A stretch of 64,000 nucleotides of DNA from JBGTCD01 sp041749015 (GTDB lineage: Bacteria; Bacteroidota; Bacteroidia; Cytophagales; Cyclobacteriaceae): the NCBI GenBank assembly GCA_041749015.1, contig JBGTCD010000108.1, positions 8,082 to 72,081 on the forward strand, written 5' to 3'. The notes below the pieces were generated by a model that was not told the DNA's origin, did not search any database, and worked only from the letters and a program-made list of their open reading frames with translations. Position numbers and translations under genes: made by a program. Below, in pieces: positions 52,497 through 62,170 of the stretch. The number at the start of each line of letters is the position of its first letter. Position 1 is the first letter of the stretch.

Positions 52497-53279
52497 ATGA
52501 AAAAGGCGATCCTTATTTTAAGTGTTTTCATTCCAGGCCTCCTGATGCTAGGCTGTGATGCGAATGACCCTATCAATGACCTGTCAGATCCTGGTGGTTT
52601 TGCTTCGAATATATTGTTCCAGCCACTTCAGGTTCAAAATGCTCCCATCAATGAAATTGTAGAGTGTGAGGTGGAATATTGGTCAAAGGATGGGCAATTT
52701 ACAGGGATTGAGTTTCTTGAAAATATCGCTCTGGTAGATAATATTAATCTTGACCTAAAGGATGTCACCTTTAACTACCGGTATGAAGAAGGGGAACTAG
52801 TGGCTGAGGATCAGCTTGTCAGAAATATCACGCACAACTTTACCAGTTTCGTACCCACCAAAAGTGCCTTTGTAATTTTTCCAGATTATGAAGTGCCTGC
52901 AGAATATCTCAGATTACGTTGGAATCAGGGCAATTCAAATCCTGAGCAGCTCGAAGCAGCATTTGACCCCGAACTAAAAGAGATTTTTTATGCCGGTATT
53001 ACGGACGGCCTCAATATGAATCAATTGAAAACGATACTGGTGACAGTCAATGAAACGGTGGATGAGGCGACTTTTGAAGGGTATTATGATAATGGATCGC
53101 TTACTGAAAGCGGTCGCACTCAGGTCATCAATGGACTGACGACCATAGGCATAGCCAACCTGGTAAATCCTTCCAGTTACTCCTATCAAATTATTCACAG
53201 AGTAGGTCTTTCATTTAGGATTACTAATGGAGAAGGTGTGGCGACCCGGTCTGTGTTCAGATCTTTTAACGTAAATTAA
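52497..53279 (+). CDS. Lipoprotein of the SusE-like position, function unknown
   Basis: A 260-residue lipoprotein: the leader KKAILILSVFIPGLLMLGC ends in a lipobox Cys followed by DANDP. The rest has beta-rich segments (VECEVEYWSKDGQFTGIEF; SYQIIHRVGLSFRITNGEG) without a recognisable enzyme motif. Placed directly after SusD, it may be a surface glycan-binding protein like SusE/F. The ATG at 52497 is chosen over a TTG at 52491. Confidence 0.7.
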   Translation: MKKAILILSVFIPGLLMLGCDANDPINDLSDPGGFASNILFQPLQVQNAPINEIVECEVEYWSKDGQFTGIEFLENIALVDNINLDLKDVTFNYRYEEGELVAEDQLVRNITHNFTSFVPTKSAFVIFPDYEVPAEYLRLRWNQGNSNPEQLEAAFDPELKEIFYAGITDGLNMNQLKTILVTVNETVDEATFEGYYDNGSLTESGRTQVINGLTTIGIANLVNPSSYSYQIIHRVGLSFRITNGEGVATRSVFRSFNVN

Positions 53280-53299
53280 TTTAACTAAACCCAATAACT

Positions 53300-54925
53300 A
53301 TGAAAATTCTACGACTACTACAACTATGTTTGGCGATAGCTTTGATCGGCTTTATCGCTTCATGTGGGGACGATGACGATGGCACTCCGAATATTATTGT
53401 CGGATTCAGCTATACGCCGACTTCCCCTGTTGCCGGTGAAACGGTTTCATTTACCAATGCATCTACAGGCGGCAGCGCATTTGCCTGGGATTTTGGAGAT
53501 GGGAATAATGCCACAGGTAACAACCCTCAGCATGTATACACTGCAGCAGGGACCTATACTGTCACGCTGACAGTGGATGATAATTCCAATCTTACTTTTT
53601 CAAATGATGTCACTGTAGGTGCACCAGCGCCAATTGTCACTTTTGAACCTGATCCTATAGCAATAGGGGTTGAAACTACATTCTCGGCTTCTATTTACAA
53701 TCCTACAGGTGCGGCTGTAACCTTCACATGGGATTTTCCTGAATCAGGCTGGATCAGTGAGGATCTAGATGCAAACGGAAGTGGTACAGGAGAAAGCATT
53801 ATGGTAGTATTTACCGATGCCAACCCTTCATTTCCTGTAAAAGTAACTGCTGCTATAGGCGGAGCAAACCTTGAGAGAACTGTCAACGTGGTAGTTAATA
53901 CCCAACTGGGAAAAACACTTTGGATTGCAGCAAAAGGTGGTAACCTCTGGACCAAAAAGTTGTTTGCTGAAGGGGATGCACCTCTGGTAGATATGGAAAT
54001 AGGTTCAGGCTCAAATCCTTTAACACTGGATTTTGCTAATGACAGAGTTTATGTTTTTGATGCAGGATCACAAATAACTTTTACTTCTCAAACGACAAAT
54101 GACGTTTCTGGTAGCATCATGAGCTATTCTTTTAATGGCACAGGTGCTAAAACGCATGTAACTTTTAATTCACATCCTTACAATGATGCTTTCTTTGGAA
54201 GTGTTATTAATGATGGGTCTACTATCATATTTGCTGACCGTAATAATGACCTTACTGAAATCCCGGAGGCTACTGAAAATGCTACCTGGGGTGCCGACGG
54301 AGCTGGTGCTAATCCTGCAGAGTTTCCTGCTTTGGTAATAAATAATCAATTGGCATATTATACTGCCTGGGCAAATAACATTGAAGGATATGATGGCCCT
54401 AGATTTGGTTTCGGTGCATTAAACGGTACTATTAAAAAGCGGGGTGATGTGTATTGGTGGGCAAAAAACTCAAACCATAGAGGTTTGTACAGATTTACTG
54501 CTGCCGATATTACTGTTCTTGATGTAATCCCATCTGCTGGAGCTATTCTTGGAAATTTGGGAGTTCGCGCCTTTGAACTGGACGAGGAAAATCAAAAGAT
54601 ATACTTCAGTGTCAACAATCCTGCGGAATCAAGAGGATTTTATTCTTGTAACTTTGATGGCAGCGCGGTCACGCTTATCGATGGTTCTGCTAGCCATTCC
54701 CAGGGCGGTGAAAACGAAAATGTACATATCACAGGTATAGCAATCGACAACGAGAGTGGATATGTATATTGGGCTTATCGTGGTCCAACTGATGCGGATA
54801 TTGAAGCTAATCCTTTACTTGAATCTGGTATCAAGAAGTTCAAACTTGATGGTAGTGGTGAGGTAGAGTATTTTATAAGCGGTGTTGAGGCTTATGGAAT
54901 CACTCTGGATAATACCAAGCGTTAA
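53300..54925 (+). CDS. PKD-domain surface lipoprotein with YWTD-like propeller
   Basis: A 541-residue lipoprotein. Leader ALIGFIASC gives the lipid Cys followed by GDDDDG, a Bacteroidota surface-export signal. A PKD domain (residues about 35-105) contains FAWDFGDGNNATGNNPQHVY and AAGTYTVTLTV, followed by a second Ig-like domain. The C-terminal 330 residues have repeated blades like KIYFSVNNPAESRGFYSCNF and GYVYWAYRGPTDAD, resembling a YWTD beta-propeller. It probably binds ligand at the surface. It ends the SusCD operon before a terminator. Confidence 0.78.
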   Translation: MKILRLLQLCLAIALIGFIASCGDDDDGTPNIIVGFSYTPTSPVAGETVSFTNASTGGSAFAWDFGDGNNATGNNPQHVYTAAGTYTVTLTVDDNSNLTFSNDVTVGAPAPIVTFEPDPIAIGVETTFSASIYNPTGAAVTFTWDFPESGWISEDLDANGSGTGESIMVVFTDANPSFPVKVTAAIGGANLERTVNVVVNTQLGKTLWIAAKGGNLWTKKLFAEGDAPLVDMEIGSGSNPLTLDFANDRVYVFDAGSQITFTSQTTNDVSGSIMSYSFNGTGAKTHVTFNSHPYNDAFFGSVINDGSTIIFADRNNDLTEIPEATENATWGADGAGANPAEFPALVINNQLAYYTAWANNIEGYDGPRFGFGALNGTIKKRGDVYWWAKNSNHRGLYRFTAADITVLDVIPSAGAILGNLGVRAFELDEENQKIYFSVNNPAESRGFYSCNFDGSAVTLIDGSASHSQGGENENVHITGIAIDNESGYVYWAYRGPTDADIEANPLLESGIKKFKLDGSGEVEYFISGVEAYGITLDNTKR

Positions 54926-54947
54926 GCTGGTTTTGGTTTAATGTTAG

Positions 54948-54979
54948 ACAGGAATTCTTTAACCGGAATTCCTGTTTTT
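54948..54979 (+). terminator. Intrinsic terminator after the PKD lipoprotein
   Basis: ACAGGAATTC (54948-54957) pairs with GAATTCCTGT (54966-54975) around eight bases and runs into TTTT. The next gene starts only 22 bases later, so it may work as a partial terminator and lower expression of the downstream glycosidase. Confidence 0.75.
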
Positions 54980-55001
54980 ATTCTATCTCTAATTGAAAAT
55001 T

Positions 55002-57788
55002 ATGTATTTGAGACTATTGGGTTTGACCACTTTTACCTTATTTTTTCAACTGGCATTTTCACAAAATAGCCTTGAAAATGAATCGGGAGATTCACCAGAG
55101 CGGTTTACTAAAAATGCAGAAGCTGTTGAGCTGGGAGAGTTTAGAGCTGCCTGGGTCACTACAGTTTCCAATCTTGATTGGCCCCTACCCTCGGAGCGCA
55201 ATAATCCGGCAGCCCAAAAAGCCTCATTAAGAAGATACCTGGATTCATTGGTTGCTATGAATATGAATGCAGCCCTATTACAGGTAAGATCGGAGTGCGA
55301 TGCCTTGTATGACTCCCCATATGAGCCCTGGTCCAGATACCTGACCGGCACACAAGGCGTTGATATTGGGTATGATCCTATTGCATTTGCTATTGAAGAA
55401 GCTCATAAAAGAGGTATTGAACTCCATGCCTGGATGAACCCATATAGGGTAAATGCCTCAACCAACACGCCTCCGGGATACTTTGCCTCAGGACATGTGT
55501 ACCTGGAACACCCCGAATGGGTATTGGAATACTCCAATGGTGGAAGGATTCTGAATCCAGGATTGCCTGAGGTTCAGCAATACATCAAAGAAGTCGTGGG
55601 TGACCTAATTAATAAATACGATCTTGATGGCGTCCATTTTGATGATTATTTTTATGCATATGGTGGCACGCCTACCTCTATGGATGGTGATACTTATGCC
55701 ACATATGGTGGTGATTTTGCTACAATAGGGGATTTTAGAAGAGGTAGTGTTAATAAAATGATCTCCGAAGTGTGGGATACCATTCAATCGGTAAGACCTT
55801 ATATTAGATTTGGGGTTAGCCCCTTCGGTATTTATGGCAATAATATGAACCCTTCAGGGATTTCAGGATTGGATGCCTACAATACGATTTATTGTGATCC
55901 ATTAGCCTGGCTAGAGGAGCAAACCGTAGATTATATCACCCCTCAACTTTATTGGCCTACCGGAGGGAACCAAGACTATGGTACATTGTTGCCCTGGTGG
56001 GCAGAATGGACCAATACCTATGGCCGCCATTTGTATGCAGGCCTGGGTATCTACAGACTTGATGCTAATGCCCCCGCGAGAGCAAAAGATGGGTTTGAGG
56101 ATTTGTTTGAATTGAAGGCCTATTTTGATGATGAGACTACTTCAAAAAATGCAAGGAATGCTGCACCCTGGACTTTAGGTCAAATAAATCTGCAGGTTGA
56201 GATTAGCCGTGAAAATGCGCATAACAATTCTCTTGGTAGTGTGTATTTCAGGATCCGAGATTTTGACCGGGTCAATGGACTTCGTGCTTCTCTTAGAGCT
56301 AATGTTTACCAAAATATAGCATTGCCTCCCCCTATGACCTGGAAAGGCGGTACGCCACCCGAACCCCCTGTAAATCTAAGGTTGGAACAAACGCCAGGGA
56401 CTGAATTTTTCAGTCTTGCCTGGGATCATGATATGGACAGTATTCGGTATGTAATCTATAGCTTTCCTGAGGAGGAAGCTGGAGGTACCGTAACCATGAG
56501 TAAGAACAGATTGGGGATGACCTACCTTTCTTCCTTTAATTTATCAGAAAGCAATATTGAGGAAGGTCATCAAGTGGTGGTCACTGCCCTTGATCGATAT
56601 GGTTATGAAAGTGTTCCAAGTACTATTTTTATAGCGGATTTGCCAGACCAGGTTGTTTTGGTTGGTCCGGGTAACACTGCAGAGCAGGTTGCCAGCAATC
56701 AAAAGTTTATTTGGGAACCAGCCGTATTCTCATCAAGATACCTGTTGGAGTGGTCTGAAAATTCCGATTTTACGGGAGCTGTTAATACTTTTGGAACAGA
56801 AGAAACCGAGGTGTTTTTAGCCGATCTTTTTATTGAAGGTGAAACAACCTTTTTCTGGAGGGTGGCAGGAGAAAATTTTAGTGGTAAAGGCCCCTATTCC
56901 GAAATTTGGAGTTTCACAACAGGATATCCTAAGGAGCCTATTATCACTGCACCATTTGATGGTGAACAAAGTGTATCCATAGAGCCTGAGTTCCAATGGG
57001 AGCTGTCTCCTGCTTCGGAGGAGCTTTGGATCCAGGTCTCACAGGGTGGGACAGGATTTAGTATAGGTTCTTTGGTTTTGGATGAGACGATTATGGTGAA
57101 TGGCAATACAACTTATCAACCGGACATCATTTTAAATACTTTGACAACCCACTATGTAAGGGTGAGGGCTTTGAATGTTTTTGGCAATTCTTCCTGGTCT
57201 GAGGTGAATGAATTCAGGACCCTATTTCCAACTGCAGATCCACCGAATATTCTCAATCCTGTATCTGGTGCCGATGATCTCGAATTACCCGTAGAAATCA
57301 CTTGGTCTGCAGTTTCAGGGGCTACCAGTTATTTTATTCAATATTCGGATACTGAAACTTTTGACAATCTCCTGGTCAATCAGCAGATTTACGGTGCCAC
57401 CAGCTATACCATAAATAATCTGGAAGATGATCGCTGGTATTTTGCCAGGGTAGCTTCCTTCAATGCTGGAGGTACTGGTGAATGGTCTGAGGTGGTTACA
57501 TTCCGATTACCTTCTCCTGTATTAAGCCTGGATAAAGACAAGAACCAGGTGTCTGCATACCCGAATCCACACTCTGGAACTATTTTGGTAAATGGGTTAT
57601 CAAGAGATCAGCATTATCAAATTGAAGTTTGGGATAATATGGGCAGGCTAATGTTTGAAGATGAAATCTTTACATCAGGTGTGGAGCCCGTTTCTTTGGA
57701 TTTGAAGCCCCTTAATTCCCGTATGGGTATTTTGAAGATTCGCAATAATGAGACGGTTCAAATCTTTCGGCTGATCCAAAAGAATTGA
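55002..57788 (+). CDS. Secreted GHL10-family (DUF187) glycosidase with FnIII-like repeats and T9SS sorting domain
   Basis: A 928-residue exported protein. A signal peptide (LRLLGLTTFTLFFQLAFSQ) leads to the GHL10 barrel (about residues 45-420): FRAAWVTTVSNLDWP, LLQVRSECDALYDSPYEPWS, RGIELHAWMNPYRV, LDGVHFDDYFYAYG and FGVSPFGIYG. Fibronectin-III-like and Ig-like repeats follow (about 440-830). The final 80 residues (SAYPNPHSGTILVNG) are a type IX secretion sorting domain. E. coli DigH of this family cleaves peptidoglycan strands lacking stem peptides; the same substrate is likely here. The ATG at 55002 is preferred to a TTG at 54993. Confidence 0.85.
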   Translation: MYLRLLGLTTFTLFFQLAFSQNSLENESGDSPERFTKNAEAVELGEFRAAWVTTVSNLDWPLPSERNNPAAQKASLRRYLDSLVAMNMNAALLQVRSECDALYDSPYEPWSRYLTGTQGVDIGYDPIAFAIEEAHKRGIELHAWMNPYRVNASTNTPPGYFASGHVYLEHPEWVLEYSNGGRILNPGLPEVQQYIKEVVGDLINKYDLDGVHFDDYFYAYGGTPTSMDGDTYATYGGDFATIGDFRRGSVNKMISEVWDTIQSVRPYIRFGVSPFGIYGNNMNPSGISGLDAYNTIYCDPLAWLEEQTVDYITPQLYWPTGGNQDYGTLLPWWAEWTNTYGRHLYAGLGIYRLDANAPARAKDGFEDLFELKAYFDDETTSKNARNAAPWTLGQINLQVEISRENAHNNSLGSVYFRIRDFDRVNGLRASLRANVYQNIALPPPMTWKGGTPPEPPVNLRLEQTPGTEFFSLAWDHDMDSIRYVIYSFPEEEAGGTVTMSKNRLGMTYLSSFNLSESNIEEGHQVVVTALDRYGYESVPSTIFIADLPDQVVLVGPGNTAEQVASNQKFIWEPAVFSSRYLLEWSENSDFTGAVNTFGTEETEVFLADLFIEGETTFFWRVAGENFSGKGPYSEIWSFTTGYPKEPIITAPFDGEQSVSIEPEFQWELSPASEELWIQVSQGGTGFSIGSLVLDETIMVNGNTTYQPDIILNTLTTHYVRVRALNVFGNSSWSEVNEFRTLFPTADPPNILNPVSGADDLELPVEITWSAVSGATSYFIQYSDTETFDNLLVNQQIYGATSYTINNLEDDRWYFARVASFNAGGTGEWSEVVTFRLPSPVLSLDKDKNQVSAYPNPHSGTILVNGLSRDQHYQIEVWDNMGRLMFEDEIFTSGVEPVSLDLKPLNSRMGILKIRNNETVQIFRLIQKN

Positions 57789-57804
57789 TAATCATTATCT
57801 AAGA

Positions 57805-58833
57805 ATGAAGTTTTTGAAATCAAGACGATCCTTTTTAAGGAAGGTTTCATTATCTGGTTTTGGAATAGGGTTGGCCTCCGCAGGTTGCGAAACCATTGGT
57901 GAAGATTGGGACTTTAGTTTTGTCCACCTTACTGATATGCACGTGCGCAGGAAAAGGAGAGGTCATGAAGGATATGCGGCCTGTGTTGAATCAGTCAATA
58001 ATCTGGAAGAGCAGCCCGATATGGTTTTAATGGGAGGTGATATGGCCTTTGATGGCATGTACACCCTTAAGGATGAGTATCTCGACCAGCTGGATTTGGT
58101 AAAATCTCTCTCCGACCAACTTAATATGCCCTATTACCCATGTATCGGAAACCACGATACTTTTGGGCTGAGCCCGCGAAGGCAAACGGCCGCAGATGAT
58201 CCTGATATTGGAAAAGGTTTTTTTAAAAATATATTTGATTTAGAAAGCACTTATTACAGCTTTGACCATAAAGGCTGGCATTTTGTGATTTTGGATTCGA
58301 TGGAGCAGGTCGAAGCAGTACATGGACCATCACAAACACATCAATTTGGTAAGGAACAGTTAGAATGGCTGCGGTTTGATTTAGGTCGAAATCATAAGAT
58401 GCCTACCGTAATCGTAACCCATGTCGCTGCATTCAATAATATCGGGCAGATCAATGCAGATCCGGATCTTTCGGCCATGAACCATATGGTGGTCAAAGAC
58501 ACCCGGGAATTCCGGGAGATCATTGAGCGCCATAAGGTCAAGCTGGTACTTCAGGGCCATAGTCACATCCCAGATGCTTTTCAGTTTAATGATATCTGGT
58601 ATTTTACAAGTCAATCGGTGAGTGCCGCCTGGTGGGGAGGAAACTGGAAAGGATTTGGTCCTGGCTATACTCAGTTCTTTATCAAGGGAGATGCGCTTAC
58701 CTGGGAACGAAAAGCCTTTAACTGGACGCATCATCTTGAGCCTGAAGATGACCTCGAGAGGGAGAGAATTTCTGAAAGAGAGGTTTTTGAAAACAGGCAA
58801 AAGAAACTTTGGGAAGAAGAAGTGGGCCTGTGA
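57805..58833 (+). CDS. Exported calcineurin-like metallophosphoesterase
   Basis: A 342-residue phosphoesterase. The N-terminus KSRRSFLRKVSLSGFGIG has a twin-arginine pattern, and ASAGC just after it could be a lipobox, so the protein may be exported folded and then lipidated. Metal motifs are all present: LTDMHV (DxH), LMGGDMAFDG (GD), CIGNHDTF (GNHD), VIVTHVA and LQGHSHIPDA (GHxH). The substrate is unknown; phosphorylated glycan fragments would suit the neighbours. It starts 17 bases after the glycosidase gene and is tail to tail with the permease. Confidence 0.85.
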   Translation: MKFLKSRRSFLRKVSLSGFGIGLASAGCETIGEDWDFSFVHLTDMHVRRKRRGHEGYAACVESVNNLEEQPDMVLMGGDMAFDGMYTLKDEYLDQLDLVKSLSDQLNMPYYPCIGNHDTFGLSPRRQTAADDPDIGKGFFKNIFDLESTYYSFDHKGWHFVILDSMEQVEAVHGPSQTHQFGKEQLEWLRFDLGRNHKMPTVIVTHVAAFNNIGQINADPDLSAMNHMVVKDTREFREIIERHKVKLVLQGHSHIPDAFQFNDIWYFTSQSVSAAWWGGNWKGFGPGYTQFFIKGDALTWERKAFNWTHHLEPEDDLERERISEREVFENRQKKLWEEEVGL

Positions 58834-58839
58834 AGCGGC

Positions 58840-60120
58840 CTATTGTTCTAAGGTTTTCTTTTGCTTGCCATATTCCCTCGGATAATCAAGCTTTTTAGCA
58901 ATGAGCAGCGCTGGGACCGCACTGATCAATACCCAAATAAAGAAATTGGTATAACCAAGGAATTCCTGCGCATATCCACTTATCATCCCTGGCAGCATCA
59001 TGCCCAGCGCCATTAAACCCGTGGCAATAGCATAATGGGAAGTTTTGGTAATACCCTCAGCGATATAGATCAAATACATAAGGTAGGCAGCAAATCCAAA
59101 GCCATATCCAAACTGCTCTATAAAGATCACAATACCGGAGTAAATAACAGACTCAGGCTGAAAATAGGCTAACAGGACATAAAATAGGTTTGGTAAATTC
59201 AGTGCCAAAATCATGGGAATCATCCATCTGCCAAGGCCATGCTTTGAAATTGCAATGCCACCCAGGATACCTCCTAGAACCAATGCAAATACCCCTATGC
59301 CTCCATAGATGGTTCCTACCTGGCTGGTTGTTAATGCCAATCCCCCGGAGGAAAATTCATCTAATAAAAATGGCGATGCCATTTTGACCAACTGCGCTTC
59401 TCCCAACCGGTACAATAATATAAATGAAACGGCTAGCCAGATTTGCTTTTTCTTAAAGAATGAAACAAATATTTGGATAAAGCCAAAACTGCCTTTTTTA
59501 GGAGTAGGTTGGGATTGCTCAGTTTTGGGCACTGCAAAATAATTGGTAATGGTAAGCGCAAGCATGAGCAAAGCCACAAAAATCATGGTATAGGACCAGG
59601 CCTGGGCATTACTGGTCAGGCGCTGCTCTAAAAACCCTGCAATGATCACAATCAGGCCCTGGCCTGTAATGGTGGCCAGCCGGTAAAAGGTGCTTCTGAC
59701 TCCCAGGAAAAAGGATTGCTGCCCTTCGGTGAGGCCGATCATATAAAATCCGTCGGAGGCTATATCGTTGGTAGCAGAGGAAAAGGAAATGATCCAAAAC
59801 AGGGCAAGGCTTAAAACAAAAAACTGGTTGGCAGGCATTACCAGGCCCAGGCCCAAAAAGCAAAGGCTCATGATCAATTGCATCGACAAAAACCATTTCC
59901 TTTTTGTGGCAATCAGATCCACAATGGGGCTCCACAGGGGTTTGATCACCCAGGGGAGGTAAAGGAGCCCTGTATAAAGCCCAATATCAGCATTGCTGAT
60001 CCCAAGCCTTTTATACATAATTACCGATACTGAAATTACAATCACATAGGGCAACCCCTCTGTAAAGTATAATGCTGGAACCCAAACCCAGGCTCGTTTT
60101 TGGCCGGTGGGCTGCTTCAC
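58840..60120 (-). CDS. AmpG-like MFS permease (candidate muropeptide/MurNAc importer)
   Basis: A 426-residue, twelve-helix major-facilitator permease resembling AmpG. The N-terminus has WVPALYFTEGLPYVIVIS, then IGLYTGLLYLPWVIKPLWSP with the AmpG-like conserved Pro and Asp region, and ATNDIASDGFYMIGLTEGQQ. AmpG brings GlcNAc-anhydroMurNAc peptides into the cytoplasm; MurT of Tannerella is a similar MFS transporter for MurNAc. Its start overlaps the GNAT gene by four bases, so it is the last of a three-gene unit with the GHL10 lipoprotein. Confidence 0.85.
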   Translation of the reverse strand: MKQPTGQKRAWVWVPALYFTEGLPYVIVISVSVIMYKRLGISNADIGLYTGLLYLPWVIKPLWSPIVDLIATKRKWFLSMQLIMSLCFLGLGLVMPANQFFVLSLALFWIISFSSATNDIASDGFYMIGLTEGQQSFFLGVRSTFYRLATITGQGLIVIIAGFLEQRLTSNAQAWSYTMIFVALLMLALTITNYFAVPKTEQSQPTPKKGSFGFIQIFVSFFKKKQIWLAVSFILLYRLGEAQLVKMASPFLLDEFSSGGLALTTSQVGTIYGGIGVFALVLGGILGGIAISKHGLGRWMIPMILALNLPNLFYVLLAYFQPESVIYSGIVIFIEQFGYGFGFAAYLMYLIYIAEGITKTSHYAIATGLMALGMMLPGMISGYAQEFLGYTNFFIWVLISAVPALLIAKKLDYPREYGKQKKTLEQ

Positions 60121-60599
60121 AATTTTTTCTTTATAAGGTCCTTGTAAATGCTAATCTCTGAATTTGCAATGGGCACCGCATTGACATGCTTTTGATAAAA
60201 TGACTCAGGACCCACACCACCAATGATGGCATAAGCATAGCCCATGGATTTCATAATTTCGAGAGACTTAATGAGGAGTAATCGCCCAATCCCTTTATCG
60301 CGCTCATGTTCCAAAACTCCGGTGGGGCCAAAGAAATTTTTTGCTGATGTTTCAAAGCAAGCGAACCCGAGAATTTCATTATCTCTGTATGCCAAAAGGC
60401 AGGTAGCGGGTACTTGATTAAATGCTGTAGTCATCTCGTCCGCCCAAAGCGGGCTGAAATGATCCAGTACCCATTTGGCGGCTACTGATTTTTCCGGAGC
60501 AATCGGCCTTTTGATGAAAATACCATGGGTAGCATTGAGGAATCTTTCTTCTTCCAGAATCTCAGGTAAATCCACCAAACGTACCAGCATATCCTTCAT
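60117..60599 (-). CDS. GNAT-family N-acetyltransferase
   Basis: A 160-residue acetyltransferase. The acetyl-CoA loop is in HERDKGIGRLLLIKSLEIM (R/Q-x-x-G-x-G/A pattern), followed by GYAYAIIGGVGPESFYQKH. The acceptor is unknown. Its place between a GHL10 lipoprotein and an AmpG-like permease, with a four-base overlap to the latter, makes an amino-sugar such as glucosamine or muramic acid a plausible acceptor. It could equally act on an amino acid or a protein. Confidence 0.8.
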   Translation of the reverse strand: MKDMLVRLVDLPEILEEERFLNATHGIFIKRPIAPEKSVAAKWVLDHFSPLWADEMTTAFNQVPATCLLAYRDNEILGFACFETSAKNFFGPTGVLEHERDKGIGRLLLIKSLEIMKSMGYAYAIIGGVGPESFYQKHVNAVPIANSEISIYKDLIKKKL

Positions 60600-60610
60600 C
60601 TTAATATTTT

Positions 60611-62170
60611 TTAAATGGCAAGGTAGAACTGGTCCTTTTTTCTAAAGAGGCGAATAGGACTTCCTTCATGGCCATTTTGGTCGACAAATGTAATGGCAAT
60701 ATGCTTAATTTTATCCAGGATTTGACTATACATTATAATTGAAATAGTGCCATCCTCTTCCTGATTTGCCCAGCACCTTTTTAGGAGGTTTTCCGGAGCT
60801 TCCAATGAAAAATCAGAATTTTTGGCATTACCATAAACCATGGCATGCCGGATATTTTCCAGATCAGCATTTTTAAAATACATCTTTACAAAGGACCCCT
60901 GATCAGTCAATTCTGCAATTTCAGGGCTGCTCAATACGCTGGGCTGGGTATTGGGCAAAGGAGGGGTAAGGGAAGGATATTTGTAATATTTTTTTTCAAT
61001 TAATTTTACCACATCTTTTTCATGATTTATCAATGACTTGGCACTAAAATAGGTGTTACCTAAAATTTCATCAGTATTTCGGGTAAGTGAGATTTGCCTT
61101 GGGATCTCGGTGCGTTTATCCCATGCCTTGTCTTTGTCATTCTTAATCTTGTATGGGCCATTGCCGATATAGAGGTTGGTGTTCTTATGTGAATTTTCAG
61201 ACCACCACTGCACCAGGGTTCTGTGACCTGCAGCGGGGAATTCCATACTCCAATAAATCTGAGGGATAAGATAGTCGATCCATCCTTCCCGCATCCATGT
61301 CATGGGGTCGGCATACAAGTCATCATAATTGGTTTGTCCAGCTCTGGTATTTGACCCTGCAGGGTCGACATGGGCATTTCTCCACACTCCGAATGGACTT
61401 ATTCCGAATTGAACCCAGGGCTTCCTTTCGTTAATGTTATGATGAATATCGCGGATTAAGGTATTGACATTGCTTCTGCGCCAATCATCTAATGATTGCT
61501 CCTCGTCTGCATATTTTTCGAAAGTTTCGAGGTCATCAAAGTTCGTATTCATTATTTTGTAAGGGTAGAAATAATCATCAAAATGCACCGCATCAATATC
61601 ATAGTTTTCCACCACTTCATTTATGATCTCTAGGAGATGTTCTTTTACCTCTGGTAGTCCTGGATTGTAATAATATTTGGTGCCATAAGGGATCATCCAA
61701 TCCCTGTGCACATAAAAGGGATGCTCTGGACTAAGCTTAGTAGTGTCTAAGGTCATGGTAGCACGGTAAGGATTGAACCAGGCGTGAAATTCCATCCCTC
61801 TTTTATGCGTCTCATTAATCATCCATTCCAGTGGATCATAACCCTCCACTTCAGGCCCTTTACCTTCCTCCCCGGTAAGGTACCTGGACCAGGGCGCCAG
61901 GTCAGTAGGGTACAGGGCATCCCCTGAGGTCCTGATCTGCACGATTGCCGTATTAAAATTTATTTGAGCATAGAAATCCAGAATATCGATAAAATCTTGT
62001 TGCTGCTTCTCAATGGGGTCATTCCCATTTTTGGGCCAGTCTATATTGGCTACAGTGGCAATCCAGACACCGCGAAATTCTACTTTTTGATGTGGGGCTT
62101 TGGCTTGGTAAAGCGCCGTGCAGGATGATAGCCCAAAGAGCATTATGATGATAAATCGGATAGCGTGCAT
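60611..62170 (-). CDS. GHL10-family (DUF187) glycosidase lipoprotein
   Basis: A 519-residue enzyme paralogous to the secreted one at 55002 but without extra domains. The leader FIIIMLFGLSSC gives a lipobox Cys, so it is membrane anchored. The barrel has FRGVWIATVANIDWP, AIVQIRTSGDALYPTDLAPW, RGMEFHAWFNPYRAT, IDAVHFDDYFYPYK and FGISPFGVWR. By analogy with E. coli DigH it should cut denuded peptidoglycan glycan chains; other GHL10 substrates are possible. It begins a unit with the GNAT and permease genes, 164 bases from the divergent regulator. Confidence 0.87.
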   Translation of the reverse strand: MHAIRFIIIMLFGLSSCTALYQAKAPHQKVEFRGVWIATVANIDWPKNGNDPIEKQQQDFIDILDFYAQINFNTAIVQIRTSGDALYPTDLAPWSRYLTGEEGKGPEVEGYDPLEWMINETHKRGMEFHAWFNPYRATMTLDTTKLSPEHPFYVHRDWMIPYGTKYYYNPGLPEVKEHLLEIINEVVENYDIDAVHFDDYFYPYKIMNTNFDDLETFEKYADEEQSLDDWRRSNVNTLIRDIHHNINERKPWVQFGISPFGVWRNAHVDPAGSNTRAGQTNYDDLYADPMTWMREGWIDYLIPQIYWSMEFPAAGHRTLVQWWSENSHKNTNLYIGNGPYKIKNDKDKAWDKRTEIPRQISLTRNTDEILGNTYFSAKSLINHEKDVVKLIEKKYYKYPSLTPPLPNTQPSVLSSPEIAELTDQGSFVKMYFKNADLENIRHAMVYGNAKNSDFSLEAPENLLKRCWANQEEDGTISIIMYSQILDKIKHIAITFVDQNGHEGSPIRLFRKKDQFYLAI

